Source: Pseudomonas graminis | GTDB taxonomy: Bacteria > Pseudomonadota > Gammaproteobacteria > Pseudomonadales > Pseudomonadaceae | Length of the DNA: 64,000 bases | Assembly: GCF_001705435.1 (NCBI RefSeq) | Contig: NZ_MDEN01000058.1 | Location: 164,486 to 228,485, forward strand | Reading direction: 5' to 3' | Part shown: positions 1-10,621 of the stretch, piece by piece | How the letters are laid out: every line of letters begins with the position of its first letter | Position numbering within the stretch: position 1 is the stretch's first letter | Translations under genes and position numbers: made by a program | The notes under the pieces: generated by a model | Seen by the model: only the letters and a program-made list of their open reading frames with translations | Told to the model about the DNA's origin: nothing | The model's database searches: none

Positions 1-615
1 AAATGGCATCGAACCGTCGCCCGCGCGTGACCACAGCGCCGTCAAGTCAGCCTTGCTGAACAGATTGAACGTCAGCCAGGCGCACGCGGCCAATAGCAGC
101 CAGATGCCCCACTTGCGCAGGATCTGCCGGACGAAGGCCAACGGACCGCTCACGGCGAGCAAGGTCGCGAGGGCGCCGAAAACGATCGTCCAGAGCATCG
201 GACTCGCCCAGAGGCTCCCTTCGGAGAACGCGCCCGCGCCCAGCAGGCTGGCGGCGTCGCGCATGACGATGATTTCAAACGAGCCCCAGCCCACCAGTTG
301 CAGCAGATTGAGAATCGCCGGAACGCCTGCTCCCTTGCTGCCCAGGCTGAGCTTGAGCGCCGCCATCGACGACAGCCCGGTGTCACTGCCAACGACGCCA
401 ACAGCAGCGAGCAGCAAGACGCCGACCAGCGTACCGAGGAGAATCGCCAGCATCGAGCCGGACATGCCCAGCCCCGGCGCCAGCAATGCGCCGGTTTGCA
501 GGACCATGAGGCCGATGCCGAGGGAAAACCACAGAGAGAATAGATCGCGTCCGCCAAAAACCCGCTTGGCGGCGGGTACGGGGGCGTCGGGGGAATAGGT
601 GCCGGGAGTGTTCAC
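1..615 (-). CDS. cytX: CytX-like NCS1 permease (hydroxymethylpyrimidine/cytosine transporter), 3' part cut by window edge
   Basis: Read leftward from a GTG at 615, the frame stays open for 205 codons to the window edge, so only the N-terminal part is present. The translation starts VNTPGTYSPDAP and soon becomes strongly hydrophobic, with helices such as LFSLWFSLGIGLMVL and LVGVLLLAAVGVVG and a GSDTGLSSMAALK loop, as in the nucleobase:cation symporter-1 family. It lies directly downstream of thiC on the same strand. That is the usual place of cytX, whose product is thought to import the HMP pyrimidine precursor of thiamine. It is therefore probably cotranscribed with thiC under the TPP riboswitch. 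A hairpin of heptamer repeats separates the two genes. The start is uncertain because no strong ribosome binding site precedes it. Confidence 0.8.
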   Translation of the reverse strand, partial: MNTPGTYSPDAPVPAAKRVFGGRDLFSLWFSLGIGLMVLQTGALLAPGLGMSGSMLAILLGTLVGVLLLAAVGVVGSDTGLSSMAALKLSLGSKGAGVPAILNLLQLVGWGSFEIIVMRDAASLLGAGAFSEGSLWASPMLWTIVFGALATLLAVSGPLAFVRQILRKWGIWLLLAACAWLTFNLFSKADLTALWSRAGDGSMPF

Positions 616-644
616 TTTTGTGTCTCGCTGAAGAGCCGTTATGA

Positions 645-742
645 GCTGCAAGCCGCAAGCCGCAAGCCGCAAGCCGCAAGAGAAGATCAAACGCGGGCCT
701 GCTTTTCCTTGCAGCTTGTGACTTGCCGCTTGCCGCTTGCCA
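645..742. repeat. Heptamer-repeat hairpin between thiC and cytX
   Basis: The left arm (about 645-680) is four to five tandem copies of GCAAGCC. The right arm (about 708-742) carries the complementary units TTGCCGC/TTGCAGC. The two arms can fold into one long imperfect hairpin with a 7-base period. It fills the thiC-cytX gap. Similar hairpins lie at 59632-59720 and 61977-62103, also between genes of one operon. Confidence 0.7.
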
Positions 743-2764
<2,022 letters not shown>

Positions 2765-2830
2765 TCAGAAATTGAACAAAGACGACCCCGGACGACGCTC
2801 AAGAGGACTCGCCGGGAGACGAGAAATCTT

Positions 2831-2913
2831 GTTCCCTACGCAGGCGCTAACCTGATCAGGTTCAACGGGATCCGGATTATCCGATCTCAGCCTCATATCA
2901 AGGCACCCCGACA
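2831..2913 (-). promoter_or_regulatory. TPP riboswitch (THI element) of thiC
   Basis: On the minus strand the sequence contains, in order, GGGGTGCC, GGCTGAGA, CCCGTTGAACCTGATCAG and TTAGCGCCTGCGTAGGGA. These are the conserved blocks of the thi-box aptamer. It begins about 190 bases upstream of the thiC start. The space between aptamer and gene is where the expression platform should act, but I did not identify a specific switching hairpin. The rest of the 2645-3102 gap must hold the divergent thiC and tolC promoters. Confidence 0.96.
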
Positions 2914-3102
2914 AGAACGGCGTCAGTCTAGTCGCGGCGCAGGCCAAACGCCAAGCGCGGAATTCAAACGCGCGTTAAATGGCTGATTTGCCCGATTGTT
3001 GTCCCTACCCTCTGGAACTACACTCGCTACGCGGCGCCAAAGCCATCTGGATCGGACGCAACGTCAATGTCTTCATACCGCTTGAATTACTAGGGAATGT
3101 CT

Positions 3103-4542
3103 ATGCTGCGCAAATTTTCACTGGCCATTGCCGTGTCGTGTGCTTCGAGTGCGATGGCCGGGGCAGCAGACGTGCCGCTGCCAACCAGGACCGGGTTGGT
3201 CAGCGTGTATCAGGAAGCGGTGAACAACAACGCTGATCTCGCGGCGGCCCGCGCCAGCTATGACGCGCAGAAGGAAATCGTGCCTCAGGCTCGCGCCGGC
3301 CTGCTGCCGAACATCTCCGGTGGCGCTGACATCAATGACACCCGCACATCGATTGACCAACCGTCCGCCGTCATCAGCCGCAGCGGAACGGTCTATCGCG
3401 CGACCCTGAGTCAGCCGATCTTCCGTGCCGACCGCTGGTTCCAGCTCAAGGCTGCGAAGGACGTCAACGAGCAGGCCATCCTGCAGCTCTCGGCCACCGA
3501 GCAAAACCTGATTCTGCAAAGCGCCGAGGACTACTTTGCGGTGCTTCGCGCACAGGACAATCTCGCCTCGACCAAGGCAGAGGAAGCGGCGCTCAAGCGC
3601 CAGCTCGATCAGGCCAATGAACGCTTCGACGTCGGTCTGTCGGACAAGACCGACGTGCTTCAGGCGCAAGCCAGCTACGACACCGCACGCGCTGCGCGGA
3701 TCGTCGCCAAACGCCAGGTCGATGACGCGTTTCAGGCGCTGATCACCCTGACCAACCGCGATTACAACTCCATCGAAGGCATCGTGCACACCCTGCCTGT
3801 GCTCGCACCTACGCCCAACGACGCGAAAGCCTGGGTCGACACCGCGACGCAGCAGAACCTGAATCTGCTGGCCAGCAACTACGCCGTCAGCGCCGCTGAA
3901 GAAACCCTGCGTCAACGCAAGGCAGGCCACGCGCCTACCGTCGATGCGGTAGCGCAGTACGAGAAGGGCGACAACGACCCGCTGGGCTTCACCAACCCCA
4001 ATTACACCGGCCAGAGTTTCCACGGCAGCGTCGAGCAACGCACCATCGGCCTGCAGGTGAATATCCCCATCTACAGCGGCGGGCTGACCAGTTCTCAAGT
4101 CCGCGAGGCCTATGCCCGCCTCGGCCAGAGCGAACAACAGCGCGAAGGTCTGCGCCGCCAGGTGGTGGAAAACACCCGAAACCTGCACCGCGCGGTGAAC
4201 ACCGATGTCGAGCAGGTCCAGGCGCGCAAACAGTCGATCATCTCCAACCAGAGCGCGCTGGAGGCCACGGAAATCGGCTATCAGGTGGGTACGCGCAACA
4301 TCGTCGACGTGCTGGATGCACAGCGCCAGTTGTATGCATCGGTGCGCGATTACAACAACACCCGCTACGACTACATCCTCGACAACCTGCGTCTGAAGCA
4401 GGCAGCCGGCACGCTGAGCCCTGGGGATCTGCAGGATCTGTCGCGCTTCCTGAAGGCCGATTACAACCCTGACAAAGACTTCCTGCCGCCTGATCTGGCG
4501 AAAGAAGCGGCGAAGAACTTCGAACGGCCGACGGAGCGGTGA
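3103..4542 (+). CDS. tolC: TolC-family outer membrane channel (OpmH-like)
   Basis: This is the outer membrane channel of type I secretion and efflux systems. The 479-residue protein has a signal peptide (MLRKFSLAIAVSCASSAMAG) followed by the two repeats of the TolC/OMF family. Typical motifs are visible: SVYQEAVNNNADLAAA near the N-terminus, ERFDVGLSDKTDVLQAQASYD in the first half, and EIGYQVGTRNIVDVLDAQRQ in the second. The ATG at 3103 was preferred to the one at 3097 because TAGGGA sits about six bases upstream of it and touches the earlier one. It is divergent from thiC, the same arrangement as opmH next to thiC in P. aeruginosa. No partner ABC or fusion protein gene is adjacent. Confidence 0.93.
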   Translation: MLRKFSLAIAVSCASSAMAGAADVPLPTRTGLVSVYQEAVNNNADLAAARASYDAQKEIVPQARAGLLPNISGGADINDTRTSIDQPSAVISRSGTVYRATLSQPIFRADRWFQLKAAKDVNEQAILQLSATEQNLILQSAEDYFAVLRAQDNLASTKAEEAALKRQLDQANERFDVGLSDKTDVLQAQASYDTARAARIVAKRQVDDAFQALITLTNRDYNSIEGIVHTLPVLAPTPNDAKAWVDTATQQNLNLLASNYAVSAAEETLRQRKAGHAPTVDAVAQYEKGDNDPLGFTNPNYTGQSFHGSVEQRTIGLQVNIPIYSGGLTSSQVREAYARLGQSEQQREGLRRQVVENTRNLHRAVNTDVEQVQARKQSIISNQSALEATEIGYQVGTRNIVDVLDAQRQLYASVRDYNNTRYDYILDNLRLKQAAGTLSPGDLQDLSRFLKADYNPDKDFLPPDLAKEAAKNFERPTER

Positions 4543-4652
4543 GCGGCTTCACTGAAAGGATGTAATGCATTGAAACGGGAATCACTGCGCTTGATTCGTA
4601 GTCAGTGACCTGTGCCCTGAAACCGCGCAGTAGCGTGGTGAATGACGTACTT

Positions 4653-4898
4653 GTGGGAGTGAGCTTGCTCACGAAGACGATATTCCAGCCGCTGAAGATT
4701 TGGCGGATGTACCTGCCTCTTCCCGAGCAAGGTGGAGCGCCACCCCGGTCGGTCCCACAGGTACTCAGTCAGCAGGCAGAGCTGCGGAGTTGGCCAGCTT
4801 TACTAGTCGGATTGGTGGCGCCCTGACACTCCGATGCCGTGCGGTAACTAGCGCACCTGTGGGAGTGACCGGGGTGGCGCTCCACCTTGCTCACGAAG
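4653..4898. repeat. Nested inverted-repeat element
   Basis: A short element at 4653-4676 reads GTGGGAGTGA-GC-TTGCTCACGAAG. Two longer relatives lie at 4719-4762 (inverted) and 4855-4898, with near-identical 44-base arms about 92 bases apart. In the long forms the central GC is replaced by an 18-base piece that contains the palindrome GGTGGCGCTCCACC. The element fills most of the gap between tolC and waaA, where I see no gene. Confidence 0.7.
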
Positions 4899-4916
4899 GC
4901 GGCATTTCAGGCGCAA

Positions 4917-6191
4917 TCAGTTCAACAACCGCCCAATCCCATCCAGCAACCTCTGCAACGCACCTTGATTGGCCTTCATCACGGCCAATCCGGCATCGGC
5001 CATTGCCTTTGCTTTCTCGGGCTGGTCGATCAAGCCCCTCACCGCTGCGGCCAGTGCGGGCGAGTCACTGACCTCTTCCAACGCGCCGGCACTGCGCAGC
5101 ATGGCGGCGATTTCGAGGAAGTTGAACAGGTGCGGGCCGCTTAGAACGGGTTTATCCAGCGCCGCAGGTTCCAGCAGGTTATGGCCGCCGTTGGGCACGA
5201 GGCTGCCGCCGACGAAGGCGATGTCCGCCACGGCATACAGAAACAGCAACTCGCCCATGGTGTCGCCCACCAGAACCGACGTTTCCGGCGTCACCGCCTC
5301 GGCCGTAGACCGACGAACGCTGGCAAACCCCTGCCGCTGGCTCAGCTCAAGCACGCTGTTGAACCGCTCGGGGTGACGGGGCACAAGGATCAACAGCGCA
5401 TCGGCATGGGTTTCCATCAACGTGCGATGGGCCGCCAACACCACCTCGTCTTCGCCCGCATGGGTACTGGCGGCAATCCAGACCGGACGCTGCAGGGTCT
5501 GCCATTGCTCACGCTGCTGAACGGCACGCTCGAGCAATTGCGGATCGATGGTCAGGTCAAACTTGATCGAGCCTGTCACCGTGACGCATTCGGGCCGAGC
5601 GCCCAGGTCACGAAAACGCTGGGCCTCGGTTTCGGTCTGTACGGCAAACAGGCTCATCTCGGCGAGCATCGGCCGAGTCAGCCCGGCGAAGCGTCCGTAG
5701 CCACGGGCGGAACGCTCTGACAGCCGCGCATTCGCCAGCACCGTCGGAATGCCGCGCTTCGCACACTGATGAATGTGATTGGGCCACAGCTCGGTTTCCA
5801 TGATCACGCCGATCTTCGGCTGGATGTGATCGAGAAAGCGCCCGGCGGCCCACGGAAAGTCATAGGGTAGATAGCAATGCTGGACGCGCGGCTCGTGGGC
5901 GAACAGCGACTGAATGCGCTCCGAGCCGGTCGGTGTCATGCAGGTAATGGTGATGGGCAATTGCGGATAGCGAGCCAGCAACGCGCGAATCATCGGCGCA
6001 GCGGCAATGCTCTCGCCCACCGACACCGCATGCACCCATATCCCGCCACGCTGCATGGCAGGCAGCCCCAGGGCGAAGCGCTCACCGACCCGTTGCGCGT
6101 AGGCCGGAGCTTTGCGCGAGCGCAGCCACAGGCGCAGGGCGATCAATGGGAGGCCGAGGTGAAACAGGATGCTGTAGAGGGTTCTATTCAT
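4917..6191 (-). CDS. waaA: 3-deoxy-D-manno-octulosonic acid transferase (Kdo transferase)
   Basis: WaaA adds Kdo residues from CMP-Kdo to the lipid A precursor at the inner membrane, the first step of LPS core assembly. The 424-residue protein starts MNRTLYSILFHLGLPLIAL (membrane anchor). It then shows the GT30 motif GGIWVHAVSVGES with the conserved Glu, followed by PITITCMTPTGSERIQ and, in the C-terminal Rossmann domain, VLVGDTMGELLFLYAVADIAFVGGS and GGHNLLEPAALDKPV. All are hallmarks of KdtA/WaaA. The frame continues upstream of 6191, but that extension overlaps the promoter side of the next gene and has no family similarity, so the start at 6191 was used. Confidence 0.96.
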   Translation of the reverse strand: MNRTLYSILFHLGLPLIALRLWLRSRKAPAYAQRVGERFALGLPAMQRGGIWVHAVSVGESIAAAPMIRALLARYPQLPITITCMTPTGSERIQSLFAHEPRVQHCYLPYDFPWAAGRFLDHIQPKIGVIMETELWPNHIHQCAKRGIPTVLANARLSERSARGYGRFAGLTRPMLAEMSLFAVQTETEAQRFRDLGARPECVTVTGSIKFDLTIDPQLLERAVQQREQWQTLQRPVWIAASTHAGEDEVVLAAHRTLMETHADALLILVPRHPERFNSVLELSQRQGFASVRRSTAEAVTPETSVLVGDTMGELLFLYAVADIAFVGGSLVPNGGHNLLEPAALDKPVLSGPHLFNFLEIAAMLRSAGALEEVSDSPALAAAVRGLIDQPEKAKAMADAGLAVMKANQGALQRLLDGIGRLLN

Positions 6192-6353
6192 GGGCGCGGA
6201 GTTTATCAGCCAATTGCTGTCAGATTTCCATCGAGCTTCGCACATATCTTGCCCGGCACAGTCCACCTGAGACCACCGCGCCTCCCCAAAACGCCAGGTT
6301 GTTCGGTGCCGGGTAAGCCGCTTTAATGACGGCCATCGAAAAGGAGTAACACC

Positions 6354-6686
6354 ATGCCTGCGTACTACCTGCTGGCCATCGCCATCTGTGCCGAGGTCAT
6401 CGGCACCGTGTCCATGAAAGCCGTCAAAGGCCTGAGCACGCCGATCCCGCTGCTGCTGGTGATCGTCGGTTACGGCATTGCGTTCTGGATGCTCACGCTG
6501 GTGGTGCGCACCATCCCGGTTGGCGTGGCATACGCCGTGTGGGCGGGCATGGGCATCGTCATGGTCAGCATCGCCGCGCTGTTTATTTATGGGCAGAAAC
6601 TGGATCTGCCTGCCATCGCCGGCATGGGTCTGATCGTCGCAGGCGTTGTGGTCATCCAGCTGTTCTCGAAGACGGCCGGTCATTAA
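6354..6686 (+). CDS. Small multidrug resistance (SMR) transporter, EmrE-like
   Basis: The 110-residue protein has four predicted membrane helices. Glu14 lies in helix 1 (AIAICAEVIGTVSMK), the essential proton/substrate-binding residue of EmrE. The SMR signature VGVAYAVWAGMGIVMV is also present. Such proteins act as dimers that exchange protons for quaternary cations. AAGGAG lies about eight bases before the ATG. It is divergent from waaA and starts a rightward group with the FAD oxidoreductase and aldo/keto reductase, the same arrangement as the corresponding genes of P. aeruginosa. The substrate cannot be told from sequence; guanidinium exporters and drug pumps look alike at this level. Confidence 0.92.
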   Translation: MPAYYLLAIAICAEVIGTVSMKAVKGLSTPIPLLLVIVGYGIAFWMLTLVVRTIPVGVAYAVWAGMGIVMVSIAALFIYGQKLDLPAIAGMGLIVAGVVVIQLFSKTAGH

Positions 6687-6691
6687 GGGGG

Positions 6692-6718
6692 TTACTGAAA
6701 ACAGCCTTCCCCTATAAT
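6692..6718 (+). promoter_or_regulatory. Possible sigma70 promoter of the FAD oxidoreductase gene
   Basis: A perfect -10 hexamer TATAAT lies at 6713-6718, about 31 bases before the ATG at 6750. A weak -35 candidate TTACTG is at 6692-6697 with a short 15-base spacer. It suggests transcription separate from the upstream SMR gene. Confidence 0.35.
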
Positions 6719-6749
6719 GCCGGCATTCGTTTCGCCATTTGAGGTGCCC

Positions 6750-7925
6750 ATGTCATCTGCTATTTCCACTGACGTCCTGATTGTCGGCGCGGGCGTTGCC
6801 GGTCTCTGGCTCAACGCGCGACTGCGGCATCAGGGCTTTTCGACGGTGGTGGTGGAAAAGGCCAGCCTGGGTGGCGGCCAGACACTCAAATCCCAGGGGA
6901 TCATTCACGGCGGCGCCAAATACGCCCTGCACGGCGCGCTGTCCGGCGCTTCCGAAGCGATCGCCGACATGCCCCGCCGCTGGCGCGAAGCGCTGGAAGG
7001 CAAAGGCGAGCTGAACCTGTCGGGCGTGCGCCTGCTGTCGGAAGCCCACTACCTGTGGTCGCCCGGCACCATCGCCGGCAATCTCACCAGTTTCTTCGCC
7101 AGCAAGGCCGTGCGCGGGCGCGTCGATCAGGTCAAGGGCAGCGACCTGCCGCCTGCGCTTCAGGATCCGCGCTTCAAAGGCAAGGTGTACCGCCTGGCCG
7201 AGCTGGTCATCGACATCCCCAGCCTGGTGAAAAAACTGACGGAGCTGGCGGGCGACAGCCTGCTGGCGGGTCAGGACATCGAGCCGCTGCGGGTTGATGG
7301 CGAACTGGTCGGACTGCGCGTCGACGGCCGCGACATCCACGCCCAGCGGGTGGTGCTCAGCGCCGGTGAAGGCATGGCTGATCTGCTCAAGGCGCTGAAC
7401 GTGAGCCAGCCGGCCATGCAACGCCGGCCGCTGCACATGGTGCTGGTCAAAGGCCCGACGCTTAAACCGCTGTACGCCCATTGCCTGGGTGGCGGGCCGA
7501 AACCAAGGATCACGGTGACGACGCATCCGGCGGCCGACGGTCAGTGGGTCTGGTACCTGGGCGGCGACATTGCCGAGGCCGAAGGCGTTGCCCGCAACCC
7601 CGCCGAGCAGATCGCCGCCGCAAAAAAAGAACTCGGGAATCTGCTGCCGTGGGTCGACCTCAGTCAGGCGCAGTTCGCCACCCTGCGCGTGGACCGCGCC
7701 GAGCCGCAGCAAAGCGGTCTGGTTCGCCCCGACAACGCCTTTCTCGACGTGCAAGGCCGCTTGCTGGTTGGCTGGCCGACCAAGCTGGCGCTGGCTCCCG
7801 ACTTCGCCGATCGCGTACTGGCCTCGTTGTCCCGGGATGACATTCACCCCACCCCACAACCGCCGCACACCGACTTCCCCAAGCCGCCCCTCGCCATGCC
7901 TGTCTGGGATCAACTGCTGCCATGA
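6750..7925 (+). CDS. FAD-dependent oxidoreductase (DAO family)
   Basis: The 391-residue product opens with a dinucleotide-binding motif (DVLIVGAGVAGLWLNARL, pattern GxGxxG) followed by VVVEKASLGGGQTLKSQG, typical of the D-amino-acid oxidase/glycerol-3-phosphate dehydrogenase fold. A second FAD-contact region, GLVRPDNAFLDVQGRLLVGW, lies near the C-terminus. The substrate is unknown. GAGGTG precedes the ATG at 6750; an upstream ATG at 6717 is inside a likely -10 box and is less probable. The stop overlaps the next gene's start (ATGA), so it is translationally coupled to the aldo/keto reductase, which suggests that the two enzymes act on related compounds. Confidence 0.88.
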   Translation: MSSAISTDVLIVGAGVAGLWLNARLRHQGFSTVVVEKASLGGGQTLKSQGIIHGGAKYALHGALSGASEAIADMPRRWREALEGKGELNLSGVRLLSEAHYLWSPGTIAGNLTSFFASKAVRGRVDQVKGSDLPPALQDPRFKGKVYRLAELVIDIPSLVKKLTELAGDSLLAGQDIEPLRVDGELVGLRVDGRDIHAQRVVLSAGEGMADLLKALNVSQPAMQRRPLHMVLVKGPTLKPLYAHCLGGGPKPRITVTTHPAADGQWVWYLGGDIAEAEGVARNPAEQIAAAKKELGNLLPWVDLSQAQFATLRVDRAEPQQSGLVRPDNAFLDVQGRLLVGWPTKLALAPDFADRVLASLSRDDIHPTPQPPHTDFPKPPLAMPVWDQLLP

Positions 7926-8731
7926 AGACCCTGCACGATCTGCATCGACCGCTCGGCACCCTCGGCATCAACGTTTCCCCCCTGGGGCTGGGCACGGTGA
8001 AGCTGGGCCGCGATCAGGGCGTCAAATACCCCAATGGCTTCACGATTCCCGACGACGGCGAAGCGCAGATGCTGCTGAAGCTGGCGCGGGATCTGGGCAT
8101 CAACCTGATCGACACCGCCCCGGCCTACGGTCGCAGCGAAGAGCGCCTCGGCCCGCTGCTGCGCGGGCAACGCCAGGACTGGGTAATCGTCAGCAAGGTG
8201 GGTGAGGAATTTGAAGCCGGCCAGTCTCGGCACGATTTCAGCGCCGAACATACGCGGCTTTCGGTGGAACGCAGCCTGCAGCGCCTGGAAACGGATTTCA
8301 TCGACTTGGTGCTGGTGCATTCCGACGGCAACGACCTGCACGTGCTCAACGAATGCGCCGTGTATCAGACCCTGGCCGAGCTCAAGCGCGAAGGCAAGAT
8401 TCGCGGGTTCGGCTTCTCCGGCAAGACCGTCGAAGGCGGGTTGCTGGCCTTGCAGGGCGGCGACTGCGCGATGGTCACGTACAACCTCAACGAACAGGGC
8501 GAACAGCCGGTCCTCGACTACGCTGCTGCACACGGCAAAGGGGTGCTGGTCAAAAAAGCACTGGCCAGCGGGCACGTTTGCCTGAGCCCCGGTGTCGATC
8601 CTGTGCGTGCCAGTTTCGAGTTGCTGTTTGAACATCCCGGCGTCACCGGTGCTATCGTCGGCACCATCAACCCGCTGCATCTGGCCCATAACGTGGCAAC
8701 CGCCGCTGCCGTGATCCGTCGTCAGCCCTGA
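7922..8731 (+). CDS. Aldo/keto reductase family oxidoreductase
   Basis: The 269-residue protein has the AKR barrel signatures. LIDTAPAYGRSEERLG carries the Asp and Tyr of the catalytic tetrad, VIVSKVGEE the Lys, and IDLVLVHSDG the His. These enzymes reduce aldehydes or ketones with NADPH. At 269 residues it is a little shorter than many AKRs. The ATG overlaps the previous stop by four bases (ATGA), indicating coupled translation with the FAD oxidoreductase. Substrate not predictable. Confidence 0.92.
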   Translation: MKTLHDLHRPLGTLGINVSPLGLGTVKLGRDQGVKYPNGFTIPDDGEAQMLLKLARDLGINLIDTAPAYGRSEERLGPLLRGQRQDWVIVSKVGEEFEAGQSRHDFSAEHTRLSVERSLQRLETDFIDLVLVHSDGNDLHVLNECAVYQTLAELKREGKIRGFGFSGKTVEGGLLALQGGDCAMVTYNLNEQGEQPVLDYAAAHGKGVLVKKALASGHVCLSPGVDPVRASFELLFEHPGVTGAIVGTINPLHLAHNVATAAAVIRRQP

Positions 8732-8767
8732 GACGCACGGCCGACCCCAACGCAAGAAGGAGCCGAT

Positions 8768-9733
8768 ATGCCGCGAACCCTGATCCGAAAGAACCCCAGT
8801 AACTTCAAGACCCTGCCGATATTCGTCGAAGCCACCCCGGAAGGCCTGACCTACCAGAGCGTCGGGATGCCGCTGAATTTCACCCAGACCCTGGCGCGGC
8901 GTCGCAAGATCGACGTAGAGGACAGCGAACGGTTTTCCACCGAGCTGGCCAATCTCGGCGTCTCGGTGCGCCTGACCCTGCGCTGGCAGAACCGCGATTA
9001 CTGGGTGCTGGTTCGCCAGCGCCGTCAGGACCGTGGCGATGTGGTGCTCAAGCTGATCTCGGGCTACGTTCCCGCCCACGAGCTCAACCTGCCGTTGCAC
9101 ACCGCGGTGCAGGAAGTCGCTGAGGAATGCCTGATCGAGACGCCCCAAGGCTGGCTCGGCGGACGCTTCAATGAAACCTGGCTGCCTGCGCCCTACGCGG
9201 CAGCGCTGCATTACCGCGAAGCGATGCCCTTTCGCCTCACACCGCTTTCCGGGGCGGCACGCCCTGTACGTTGCGGCAGCCTGACCCTGATCGAGCGGCC
9301 CCGCGCTTATGTGCATTTACCGACCGCCTCGTTGCAGCTGATTTACGACATGCGCCTGGAAGTGCCGAAAGAGGCTCGACCGCTGAGCCTTTTCCACGTC
9401 GATGAAAGCCTGGAAAACAACGAGCTGGTGGCGCGCCTCAATCGCAGCAAGCCGGATCTCTACCTGATGCCCCTGGAAAACGGCTCGCCCCTGCCCGAGC
9501 TGTACACCCTGAAGAACGACAAGCTTTCGCCTGCCGGTACGCGGGGTCTTTATCTGGCCGAGAGCTTCGCTCCGCAAGAAGGCTGGGTGGTGCGCGAGGA
9601 GCGGATTCGCTGGAAGGACTGGCTGGTGCAGCAGGGCATGACGCCGAAGAAGAAGCCCAAGTCAGGGCTGACCAAGCTGCGCATCAAGGCGCGGCGCCTG
9701 GTCAGGCTGGTTCGCAGCGGCCTGCACAAGTAA
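8768..9733 (+). CDS. Conserved protein with a Nudix-like segment, function unknown
   Basis: The 321-residue protein starts MPRTLIRKNPSNFKTLPIF after a clear AAGGAG. Residues about 95-130 contain PLHTAVQEVAEECLIE, which resembles the Nudix box (AxREVxEExG). The signature glycines are incomplete, so it may be a Nudix-fold protein without hydrolase activity. The C-terminus is very basic (KKKPKSGLTKLRIKARRLVRL). I recall relatives in Pseudomonas carrying the label metal ABC transporter ATPase, but no Walker A or ABC signature is present. It follows the aldo/keto reductase by 36 bases on the same strand and may share its transcript. It ends tail-to-tail with the next gene. Confidence 0.75.
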   Translation: MPRTLIRKNPSNFKTLPIFVEATPEGLTYQSVGMPLNFTQTLARRRKIDVEDSERFSTELANLGVSVRLTLRWQNRDYWVLVRQRRQDRGDVVLKLISGYVPAHELNLPLHTAVQEVAEECLIETPQGWLGGRFNETWLPAPYAAALHYREAMPFRLTPLSGAARPVRCGSLTLIERPRAYVHLPTASLQLIYDMRLEVPKEARPLSLFHVDESLENNELVARLNRSKPDLYLMPLENGSPLPELYTLKNDKLSPAGTRGLYLAESFAPQEGWVVREERIRWKDWLVQQGMTPKKKPKSGLTKLRIKARRLVRLVRSGLHK

Positions 9734-9741
9734 GCCGCCGC

Positions 9742-10554
9742 TCAGCTCTTCTCGGCAAGGCGTTTGTCACGCCAGGTGCGCAGCCGGGCGAAGAAGTGGA
9801 AATAGCGGTTTTCGCGTTTGCCCATCCCGCGCTTCGGTGAGAACGACTCATCGGCGAAGGCACCGGTGATGCGCACACGCGAGGCGGTCGTTGGCAGTGT
9901 GCACACCCGGGCATCCGCCTTGAGCAGCGCGTACTTGAGCAAGCGCTCCGAGTGCAGTTTGCGGCCAGTCGCTTCGCAGAATTCAAAGATGCGTTCGATC
10001 CGCTTGCCGTAGGCCCGGTAAACATCGCGGCCGCAAATGGCAAAACGATCATTCAGCCCGCCCCACCACTGCCAGTCCGGGATATAGGCGTTCAGCCGCC
10101 GGGCCTGCGGCGAATGAAAGACATAACCCGGCAGCGGCGAATGGAAGAAGTTGTCCGGACGCACAAACACCACGAAGTCCGGATCGAACGACTCCATCAT
10201 GCCCGTGACCGTGTGCAGGGAGTTGAGCTGATAGATCAGGTTTCGCAGGGAAACGTGCTCGTCGCCCCAGGTGTCTCCCATCGCCTTGACCCGTTCGAAA
10301 TCCCAGCGATCGAGCACGCCGTCGGTGGATTCGAGAACCCCCGTCATCGACTGGAAAACGTCGTAGTTCTGCGCTTTCAGCTCGCCCTTCTCCGCCGAGC
10401 GCTGGTTGTGCACTTCGTCGATCTTGTAGAGGTGGTAAAAGCATTTGACGTTGCTGCCCTTCGGCAACTGGCCAAGGACATTTTCCTCAATGGAAGGAAA
10501 ACAGATTTCCGAGTTGCGCGGGATACCAAAAAACGCGACCGCAATGTTCAGCAC
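9742..10554 (-). CDS. Putative glycosyltransferase-like LPS locus protein
   Basis: The 270-residue product begins LNIAVAFFGIPRNSEICFPS (first codon GTG) and has FDPDFVVFVRPDNFFHSPLP, a DxD-like acidic region (DPDFVVFVRPD), and DRFAICGRDVYRAYGKRIE. This resembles small Rossmann-type glycosyltransferases of outer core or capsule loci. The family is not certain. The GTG at 10554 is preferred because GGAGAG lies about seven bases upstream; an ATG at 10575 lies ahead of that site. It is the last gene of the leftward hldE-side group and probably adds a variable outer-core sugar. Confidence 0.6.
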   Translation of the reverse strand: MLNIAVAFFGIPRNSEICFPSIEENVLGQLPKGSNVKCFYHLYKIDEVHNQRSAEKGELKAQNYDVFQSMTGVLESTDGVLDRWDFERVKAMGDTWGDEHVSLRNLIYQLNSLHTVTGMMESFDPDFVVFVRPDNFFHSPLPGYVFHSPQARRLNAYIPDWQWWGGLNDRFAICGRDVYRAYGKRIERIFEFCEATGRKLHSERLLKYALLKADARVCTLPTTASRVRITGAFADESFSPKRGMGKRENRYFHFFARLRTWRDKRLAEKS

Positions 10555-10621
10555 TGACAAACTCTCCGGGATCAATGGCGATGCGCCTGGACACGCGCGC
10601 GCAAGCGGCGGACGGGGTCGT

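Noticed and set aside
6192..6683. N-terminal extension of the waaA frame to 588 residues
   Set aside because: The extension has no similarity, overlaps the SMR gene in antisense and would more than double the distance to the conserved WaaA start at 6191.
8768..9733. Metal ABC transporter ATPase label
   Set aside because: No Walker A, Walker B or LSGGQ-type motif exists in the protein.
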